This document shows positions 7,830 to 13,658 of a DNA stretch of 13,658 nucleotides, in pieces. The position numbers and the translations under genes are program-made. Under the pieces are notes generated by a model. The model worked only from the letters and a program-made list of their open reading frames with translations. It was not told where the DNA came from and searched no databases. Origin of the DNA: an uncultured Paracoccaceae bacterium (GTDB lineage: Bacteria > Pseudomonadota > Alphaproteobacteria > Rhodobacterales > Rhodobacteraceae); assembly GCA_937132145.1 (NCBI GenBank), contig CAKZNY010000203.1, positions 1 through 13,658 of the forward strand, read 5' to 3'. Positions within the stretch are counted from its first letter, which is position 1. Each line of letters starts with the position of its first letter.

Positions 7830-8444
7830 TTAACGGCCCTTTTCCAACGCCCTAATAGTCAAAGGAATACTGAACAGCGCACTAGCCAGCGAAACATTCG
7901 TGGTCAGAGGCCCCAGTTTAACCACCGTTTCCAGACCGGAGCCGTCCGTAATTCTCCACTCGACCAGCGCCATAGGATTGCGATCAAAAATCATTTTGAT
8001 TACGCCATTACGTGGCTTGTCCGGATCAAACATCGTTAGATGGATTTGCTGTGAGCCAGCTTCCAGTTTTTGCACAAACTTCGAACGGGTGATGTCAATA
8101 TTGGATCGCGTCAGCAATGACAAAGGCGTGCTGGATTGTGGATACCGCTGTGGGCCACGGTTCGACTTTCTGTCAAAAACAGCCAGAACCTGCCCATCTG
8201 CGACAAGCAATGCAGGCGAGGGCGCGTCATATTCAAACCGCATTTTTCCCGGCTTTTGCAGATAAAACGTCCCCGCAACCGTGGAGCCATCCGCATTCTC
8301 TTGCGTAAACCGCGCTGTCGCAGAAACTAGGGAATTCAGATAAGCGTTCAGCTCGTCCACGACGGCACTCTGGGCGCTGGCAACACTGCCAAACGAAACC
8401 ACAGAGGCGGCACCAATGGCCGTAAGAAAAAATCGTCTGTTCAT
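7830..8444 (-). CDS. lolA: Outer-membrane lipoprotein carrier protein LolA
   Basis: This 204-residue periplasmic chaperone receives lipoproteins from the LolCDE transporter and carries them to the outer membrane. The first 24 residues form a signal peptide ending in VASA before QSAVVDEL. The mature part has the LolA pattern: FTQENADGSTVAGTFYLQKPGKMRFEY, lacking any lipobox, then the LLVADGQVLAVFDRK strand region and the C-terminal TNVSLASALFSIPLT block. The signal begins NRRFFL, which fits the twin-arginine pattern. It starts at the ATG at 8442-8444 with a weak AGG five bases or so upstream. It lies 68 bases downstream of ftsK on the same strand, a pairing seen in Rhodobacterales. No clear promoter or terminator separates it from its neighbours. 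Confidence 0.92.
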   Translation of the reverse strand: MNRRFFLTAIGAASVVSFGSVASAQSAVVDELNAYLNSLVSATARFTQENADGSTVAGTFYLQKPGKMRFEYDAPSPALLVADGQVLAVFDRKSNRGPQRYPQSSTPLSLLTRSNIDITRSKFVQKLEAGSQQIHLTMFDPDKPRNGVIKMIFDRNPMALVEWRITDGSGLETVVKLGPLTTNVSLASALFSIPLTIRALEKGR

Positions 8445-8481
8445 AACCTAACCATATATCCCGTCCGTGAAATATTAAACC

Positions 8482-8511
8482 CGCCAATGCAAACATAAGC
8501 GGATATTGGCG
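8482..8511. repeat. Inverted repeat between ftsK and lolA
   Basis: CGCCAAT (8482-8488) and ATTGGCG (8505-8511) are perfect 7-base inverted arms around a 16-base spacer, starting one base after the ftsK stop. On the minus strand the hairpin is followed by GGTTTAATATTT. The T tract is broken and the loop is long, so this is at best a weak attenuator, an mRNA-stability stem or a protein-binding site. Confidence 0.35.
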
Positions 8512-8512
8512 A

Positions 8513-11143
8513 CTACTGGATTTCCGGCACCAGAATTTCGCGTTTCCCGACATGGTTGGCTTGGCTGACAATGCCGTTCTCTTCCATCTCTTCAACGATC
8601 TTGGCGGCCTTGTTATACCCGATCGACAGTTTGCGCTGGATGTAGGAGGTCGAACACTTCCGGTCCCGCGCCACAATCTGCACGGCTTGATCGTAAAGCG
8701 CGTTTTCGCCATTTGTATTTCCACCAAGCCCAAGCAACTCATCGATGTTGGCCTCGGCCTCGCCAACCGGCCCCTCGACCACGCCCGATACATACGTCGG
8801 TTCGCCCTGCGTTTTAAGGAACTTCACGATTTCCTCAACCTCTTCGTCTGACACAAACGGCCCGTGGACACGCGTTACTTTACCGCCAGCGGCCATGTAA
8901 AGCATGTCGCCCATGCCCAGCAGTTGTTCCGCACCCATCTCGCCCAGAATCGTGCGGCTATCAATTTTCGAGGTGACCTGAAACGAAATCCGGGTCGGAA
9001 AATTCGCCTTGATCGTACCGGTAATCACATCAACCGAGGGGCGCTGCGTCGCCATAATCAAGTGGATACCCGAGGCCCGCGCCATCTGCGCCAGCCGCAT
9101 AATGCACGCTTCGATTTCCTTACCGGCCACCATCATCAAGTCGGCCATCTCGTCGACAATAATAACGATGAACGGCATGGTTTCGGGTGTGAATTCTTCC
9201 GTCTCGAACACCGGTTCACCGGTTGCATCGTCAAACCCCGTCTGGATCGTGCGCTTGAAACCTTCGCCTTTGGCCAGCGCGGCTTTCACGCGGCCATTGT
9301 ATCCGTCGATGTTGCGAACGCCCATCTTGGACATCTTGCGATAGCGTTCTTCCATCTCGGACACGGCCCATTTCAGCGCCACAACGGCTTTCTTGGGATC
9401 TGTGACCACGGGCGACAACAGATGCGGAATGCCGTCATAAACCGACAGCTCAAGCATCTTGGGATCAATCATGATCATCCGGCATTCCTGCGGGCTAAGC
9501 GTATACAAAAGCGACAGGATCATCGTGTTGATCCCCACCGATTTACCCGAGCCAGTCGTACCCGCAATCAACAAATGCGGCATCTTGGCCAGATTCGCTA
9601 CCACAGGTTCGCCGCCAATATCCTTGCCCAGCGCCAACGGCAGCTGGAACTTGCTGTCACCAAATGCACTAGATGCAATGATCTCGCGGAACAGCACCAT
9701 TTCGCGGTGGTCGTTAGGCAATTCAATCCCGATAACCGTGCGCCCCGGTATTGTCGAAATACGCGCTGACAATGCAGACATAGATCGCGCGACATCATCC
9801 GCCAAGCCGACGACGCGGCTGGCCTTCATACCAGCCTCGGGTTCCAGTTCGTACATCGTGACCACAGGGCCGGGGCGAACCTTGATGATTTCGCCTTTAA
9901 CGCCGTAATCCTCAAGCACGTTTTCCAGCATCCGCGCATTCTCGTTCAACGCATCGTCGCTTAGCGTGTGGCGCACAATCTCTGTCGGGTTGGACAGAAA
10001 CGAAATCGGCGGCGTTTCATAACCGTCCTCTTTAGGTTCCAGCGCAAGGCTTGGCTGTTCTTCTTTACGCGCCCGCACAGATTTCGCCGCGCGTTTGGCT
10101 GGCTTATGCTGCACGCGCGGATCTGGCTTGATGGGGGGCGTATCGACAACCTCGTCATCATCCCTGTCCGTTGCACGTCGTGCAATCATCGGCGGTTCTT
10201 CCGCGCCGCGCTGAACGCCTCCAAGCGTCGGCCCACCTGCATCTTTGCCTTTACGCGCACGTACTGCTGCGGATATCCGTGCGCTCAAACGATCTTCGGA
10301 TGGTGCTGCGCCGTCCTCGGCATTTGAGGAAACCCGCACTTCGCCAACCTCCCGCCGCTCGGCAGCCTCGGTCGCCCGAACACGCCGATTTTCACGGGCC
10401 TTCTTCGCAACGTCCAGCCCCTTGACGCCAAGAAGCGCCAGAACCGCGTATAAAGCGGCAGAAAACTTGACCGTAACCCAGCGCAATCCGAAGTAGGAGG
10501 ACACAAACCCGCGCCACATTCCCCGCCCACAGATTTTGCATTCAGCCCAGTTCATACCCAACGCATAAGCGCCCAGCAGAATCGTCAGAACCAACAGAAC
10601 CAACGTCAGAACCAACAGATTGGGCCCAACCGCACCAACTGGCAAAAGCATAAACATCGCGCTGACAGCCGTGTCACCAAAGACACCGCCCAGCCCGTAA
10701 ATTCCGTCCGACCCGAATTCATACGACCAGCCTGCGGGCGGCACTTGCGTTGCGAAAAACGCAGCGGCAAAGGCAATCATCGGCGGCACGGCAATCGCCC
10801 GCCACAACGCGCGTTCCTGCCCGCGGTGCAGCACTAGCCGCAAGCCCCAGACAAAGAATGCCACCGGAATACCATAAGCCGCCCAGCCCAACGCCTTGTG
10901 CAACGGGTCGGCAATATACGACCCGACAACACCCAGCATATTTTGCGGGGCGGCGTCCGTCGCCACGAAAAAACTGGGGTCAAACGGCAGATATGTCACC
11001 AGCAAGGCTGCAAAAGCCGCCCCGACCAGCACCAGCAAAAATCCCAACGCCTCGGAGCCGCGCTTGCGCAACTTCGTCTCGACCTTGGCTTTCACCGTCC
11101 GTTTCCTCTTTTTCGTCTTACCGTTTGTCGCTGCCATTGCCAT
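8513..11143 (-). CDS. ftsK: DNA translocase FtsK
   Basis: This 876-residue membrane-anchored translocase pumps chromosomal DNA through the closing septum and activates XerCD at dif. The short basic N-terminus is followed by four or more hydrophobic segments (about 32-52, 88-104, 118-132, 160-195, 224-242). A charged, low-complexity linker covers about 245-370, and the RecA-like motor follows. In the motor, Walker A is GTTGSGKS (528-535) and Walker B is [10 protein letters not shown] (661-670), followed by [14 protein letters not shown] winged-helix gamma domain ends the protein (about 815-873, [10 protein letters not shown] to HVGKREILV). The linker is short compared with E. coli FtsK (about 1330 residues), as is usual for SpoIIIE-sized and alphaproteobacterial members. 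The start at 11141-11143 lies only 8 bases after the aminotransferase stop; an ATG two codons later is an alternative. The stop is TAG. Confidence 0.97.
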   Translation of the reverse strand: MAMAATNGKTKKRKRTVKAKVETKLRKRGSEALGFLLVLVGAAFAALLVTYLPFDPSFFVATDAAPQNMLGVVGSYIADPLHKALGWAAYGIPVAFFVWGLRLVLHRGQERALWRAIAVPPMIAFAAAFFATQVPPAGWSYEFGSDGIYGLGGVFGDTAVSAMFMLLPVGAVGPNLLVLTLVLLVLTILLGAYALGMNWAECKICGRGMWRGFVSSYFGLRWVTVKFSAALYAVLALLGVKGLDVAKKARENRRVRATEAAERREVGEVRVSSNAEDGAAPSEDRLSARISAAVRARKGKDAGGPTLGGVQRGAEEPPMIARRATDRDDDEVVDTPPIKPDPRVQHKPAKRAAKSVRARKEEQPSLALEPKEDGYETPPISFLSNPTEIVRHTLSDDALNENARMLENVLEDYGVKGEIIKVRPGPVVTMYELEPEAGMKASRVVGLADDVARSMSALSARISTIPGRTVIGIELPNDHREMVLFREIIASSAFGDSKFQLPLALGKDIGGEPVVANLAKMPHLLIAGTTGSGKSVGINTMILSLLYTLSPQECRMIMIDPKMLELSVYDGIPHLLSPVVTDPKKAVVALKWAVSEMEERYRKMSKMGVRNIDGYNGRVKAALAKGEGFKRTIQTGFDDATGEPVFETEEFTPETMPFIVIIVDEMADLMMVAGKEIEACIMRLAQMARASGIHLIMATQRPSVDVITGTIKANFPTRISFQVTSKIDSRTILGEMGAEQLLGMGDMLYMAAGGKVTRVHGPFVSDEEVEEIVKFLKTQGEPTYVSGVVEGPVGEAEANIDELLGLGGNTNGENALYDQAVQIVARDRKCSTSYIQRKLSIGYNKAAKIVEEMEENGIVSQANHVGKREILVPEIQ

Positions 11144-11151
11144 ACCCGAAA

Positions 11152-12366
11152 TTATTTCCCCACACCCATCTGGTCACCCAGAATATCACGGATCGCATAA
11201 AGTCCCCGCTCTATTTCCACTTTTTCTGCTACCAAGGCCACTCGAAAATACTCGGCCCCGGGATTGCCGCCACCCAAACGTGGATCGTTTGGTCGTGACA
11301 GATATTCACCGGGCAATACTCGTACGCCAGCCTCTTTCCACAATTTCAAAGCGGCCGTTTCCCCGTCGCCAGCCTTAAGCCAAAGAAAGAATCCTGCTTG
11401 CGGCGAGGTGTATCCCCCCAAGTTTCCCAGAATTCGGTCCGCCATGTCAAATTTTCGTTTATACATTTCGCGGTTTTTCACGACGTGTGCCTCATCTGCC
11501 CACACCGCCGCACTGACCATCTGGATCGGTAGCGGCACAGGCGCCCCCGTATAATTGCGCAATTGCTTCATCGCCGCGATGGAATTTTCGCCACCTGCGG
11601 CAAAACCACTACGCAGTCCGGGCAGATTAGAGCGCTTGGATAACGAGTGGAAAACCACCACCCGCTCGGGATCTGCATCCATTTCCTGCACGGCAGTCAA
11701 CGCACCTGTCGGGGGTGCCTCGCGGTAAATATCGGAATAACATTCATCGGCAAAAATGCGAAAATCATGCTTCTCGGCCAGCGCAATCAGCACCTGCCAA
11801 TATGCCTTGCTGGCCACAGCCCCCTGCGGATTGGAAGGCGAGCACATATAGACAATCGCAGTGCGCTCCAACAAATCCTTGGGCACGGAGGCAAAGTCGG
11901 GCAAAAATCCGTTGTCTTCAGGTGCAGGCACAAACACAGGCTCCGCGCCGACTTGAATCGCTGCCACCATGTAGCATTGATAAAACGGATTAGGCAGTAG
12001 AACCACCGGCTGCTGCCCGTTCTTTTCCTCGGGGCACAGGGCGAGGGCGGCATTAAACAGCCCCTCCCGCGTTCCGTTCAAATTCACCACATGTTTATCA
12101 GGGTCCACCGACTTCAAATCGAACCGTTTTTCCAACCATGTTGCAATCGCCCCGCGTAACTCCGGCGCGCCATCATTGGGTGGATATTTGTTGAAGCCAT
12201 CCGCATGGCGCAGCAGTAATTCCGGCACAAAGTCGGGAAACTTGTGCTTGGGCTCGCCAATCGACATATGCAAAACCTCGCCGCCCGCCGGATAAGGGTC
12301 CAGCAACGCACGCAAACGTGGAAAAGCATATTCCGGCAGGTTTGAAAACCGTGTAGGATACTGCAT
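11152..12366 (-). CDS. Class I/II PLP-dependent aminotransferase, DapC (succinyldiaminopimelate aminotransferase)-like
   Basis: This 404-residue cytoplasmic enzyme belongs to PLP fold type I. Seen: the substrate-side block IGEPKHKFP (36-44), SPSNPQG with Asn179, FADECYSD with Asp207 and Tyr210, the PLP-binding Lys244 in [14 protein letters not shown], and the carboxylate-binding Arg375 in YFRVALV. The [12 protein letters not shown] form is typical of aminotransferases annotated as N-succinyl-L,L-diaminopimelate aminotransferase, the DapC step of lysine/meso-DAP synthesis. The exact substrate cannot be set from sequence, so I leave the symbol empty. The ATG at 12364-12366 has GAGG about five bases upstream. 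It follows the amidase by 69 bases and ends 8 bases before ftsK, an order I recognise from Roseobacter-group genomes. The enzyme looks complete. Confidence 0.9.
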   Translation of the reverse strand: MQYPTRFSNLPEYAFPRLRALLDPYPAGGEVLHMSIGEPKHKFPDFVPELLLRHADGFNKYPPNDGAPELRGAIATWLEKRFDLKSVDPDKHVVNLNGTREGLFNAALALCPEEKNGQQPVVLLPNPFYQCYMVAAIQVGAEPVFVPAPEDNGFLPDFASVPKDLLERTAIVYMCSPSNPQGAVASKAYWQVLIALAEKHDFRIFADECYSDIYREAPPTGALTAVQEMDADPERVVVFHSLSKRSNLPGLRSGFAAGGENSIAAMKQLRNYTGAPVPLPIQMVSAAVWADEAHVVKNREMYKRKFDMADRILGNLGGYTSPQAGFFLWLKAGDGETAALKLWKEAGVRVLPGEYLSRPNDPRLGGGNPGAEYFRVALVAEKVEIERGLYAIRDILGDQMGVGK

Positions 12367-12435
12367 ATCTGCCTCATACGGGGTCTAATCGCCCCTTGTT
12401 TCATTAAGTTTACATGTTTGGCCCCGTCAGGTCCA
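12367..12435. other. Spacer between amidase and aminotransferase
   Basis: This 69-base gap is AT-richer in its middle. A minus-strand CTGACG (12425-12430) followed after 17 bases by TTAATG (12402-12407) could be a very weak promoter for the aminotransferase-ftsK run. A 4-base GGGG/CCCC stem (12380-12395) lies next to the ribosome-binding site. Neither is convincing. Confidence 0.2.
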
Positions 12436-13658
12436 CTACCCTTTCACGACACCCTCCATCGCCACACCCAACCGCAACAACGCCGCTTCGCTGAAGGGTT
12501 TAGCCAACGCCGTAATCCCGCAAGTTGGTGTGTCCGTTGGCAGCGTCAGCCCACATAACCCCATCAGGTTTCCTATGCGGGTATTACGCAAAGCCAACAA
12601 ATTCTCTCTTATGAAATACTCATGATCCGACCGCAGCCGATCAATATCCGGCGGGAGGATTGGCGATGACGGCACCAGCACCGCATCAAACCCTGCCGTG
12701 GCCTCGTGGTAAACCGCCTGCAATGCGCGCAACTCTTGCCAGCTCGCGATGTACTCCACTGCCGAATATGCGGCACCGGCACGGAATCGTTCGCGCACTG
12801 GCGGGAACATCGCATCAGGGTTCGCCTCGATCTGCTTGTGCCACTGCGCGTAGGCTTCGGATGTAAACAAACAACCCGTCAGCTCCATCGCCCGCTCAAC
12901 CACGGGTATTTCACCACGCACAATTTCAGCCCCTGCCGCCTGCAAACGCACAACCGCAGCTTCAAACGCCGCCAAGGGTTCGGCCCGACAACCTGGCAAG
13001 GCCACCGTTTCCAAAACCATAAACCGCTTACCGACGAGGGAGGCGCCCGACAAGTCGGGCGCGGTTTCGCCCAGCATCACCGCCAGCAATTCAGCCGCAT
13101 CCTCGACCGAGCGACACAACGGGCCGACTGTATCAAAACTCTCGCAAAGCGGTACAACGCCCTTCGTCGACAGCAATCCATGTGTGGTTTTCAGCCCGAC
13201 CAGATCATTCCAAGCCGCCGGAACCCGCACGGACCCGCCGGTATCAGACCCGATCCCCGCCGCCGCCAGCCCATAAGCAACCGAGGTCGCCGCCCCGGAC
13301 GATGACCCCCCCGCCACCAGCGCCGGATCGGTCGAGTTGGGCGGCGTTTCCGTCACCTCGTTCAGCCCAAGCCCCGAAAACGCCAGCTCCGTCATATGTG
13401 TCTTGCCAAGGCAAACCATTCCGGCCCGCGTCGCATTCGCCAAAACAACCGCATCCTTTGCCGGCACACGCCCCTTCAACAAAGCGGTCCCCGCCTCGGT
13501 CCCCACACCAGCCGTGTCATACAAATCTTTCCAGCTAATCGGCACCCCGTCCAACAATCCTCGCCGCACGCCTTTCTTGGCACGACCGGACGCCGCCGTA
13601 GCCTCGGCCCTTGCGCGATCTTCGGTAAGGCGCGCGTAAATACGATCCTTGAATTTGT
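12436..13658 (-). CDS. Amidase-signature family hydrolase (N-terminus beyond the window)
   Basis: This is a Ser-cisSer-Lys hydrolase of the amidase signature family (relatives include GatA and many catabolic amidases), which cleaves or transfers amide groups. The frame is open to the right edge, giving 406 visible residues; a GTG at 13567-13569 is internal, because clear amidase-like sequence (FKDRIYARLTEDRARAEA) precedes it. Visible signature parts are the catalytic Lys in VPISWKDLYDTAG (codon 13528-13530), the glycine/serine loop GGSSSGAA, and the acyl-accepting Ser in GSDTGGSVRVPA (codon 13231-13233). The C-terminal part is short for GatA, and no gatC or gatB is visible, so a standalone amidase is more likely than a tRNA amidotransferase subunit. 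The substrate is unknown. The stop is TAG. Confidence 0.9.
   Translation of the reverse strand, partial: KFKDRIYARLTEDRARAEATAASGRAKKGVRRGLLDGVPISWKDLYDTAGVGTEAGTALLKGRVPAKDAVVLANATRAGMVCLGKTHMTELAFSGLGLNEVTETPPNSTDPALVAGGSSSGAATSVAYGLAAAGIGSDTGGSVRVPAAWNDLVGLKTTHGLLSTKGVVPLCESFDTVGPLCRSVEDAAELLAVMLGETAPDLSGASLVGKRFMVLETVALPGCRAEPLAAFEAAVVRLQAAGAEIVRGEIPVVERAMELTGCLFTSEAYAQWHKQIEANPDAMFPPVRERFRAGAAYSAVEYIASWQELRALQAVYHEATAGFDAVLVPSSPILPPDIDRLRSDHEYFIRENLLALRNTRIGNLMGLCGLTLPTDTPTCGITALAKPFSEAALLRLGVAMEGVVKG

Noticed and set aside
7805..7840. Terminator between lolA and tsaE (minus-strand GTTTTTAT run)
   Set aside because: There is a T run but no stable GC-rich stem before it.
12380..12395. 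GGGG/CCCC stem upstream of the aminotransferase
   Set aside because: Only four base pairs, no T tract, no partner element; likely chance.

Overview
The window reads as chromosomal DNA of an alphaproteobacterium, most likely Rhodobacterales (Roseobacter group). The evidence is the alphaproteobacterial form of the AddAB helicase-nuclease, the neighbouring tsaE and trxA, the amidase / class I-II aminotransferase / ftsK / lolA order, and the GC-rich codon use of the long genes. This placement rests on recognised families and gene order; no database search was possible.

Layout. Everything from about 700 to the right edge is transcribed leftwards (minus strand) as a tightly packed run: an amidase (cut by the right edge), a DapC-like aminotransferase, ftsK, lolA, tsaE, addB, addA and trxA. 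Gaps are short (8 to 69 bases) and two junctions overlap: tsaE/addB by 8 bases and addB/addA by 4 bases. Much of it may therefore be co-transcribed, with a candidate internal promoter in front of trxA. The products cover amide hydrolysis, a possible lysine/diaminopimelate-type transamination, chromosome segregation at the septum, lipoprotein transport to the outer membrane, tRNA t6A modification, double-strand break repair and thiol redox control. These are housekeeping genes rather than one pathway.

The odd part is the left end. Positions 1-566 on the plus strand hold the C-terminal part of a CRISPR-associated Cas1 integrase/endonuclease. The candidate active-site residues Glu, His and Asp are all visible, but one in-frame TAG (183-185) splits the reading frame, with no frameshift on either side. 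No cas2 follows it. The gene ends 23 bases before a strong hairpin that can terminate both cas1 and the convergent trxA operon. This stretch is visibly more AT-rich than the housekeeping genes, so it probably marks the edge of an accessory region extending to the left. The likeliest reading is a recently inactivated (or possibly read-through) cas1; the rest of any CRISPR-Cas locus lies outside the window.

No CRISPR array, tRNA, rRNA, insertion sequence or prophage gene was found. No intergenic stretch exceeds 300 bases.
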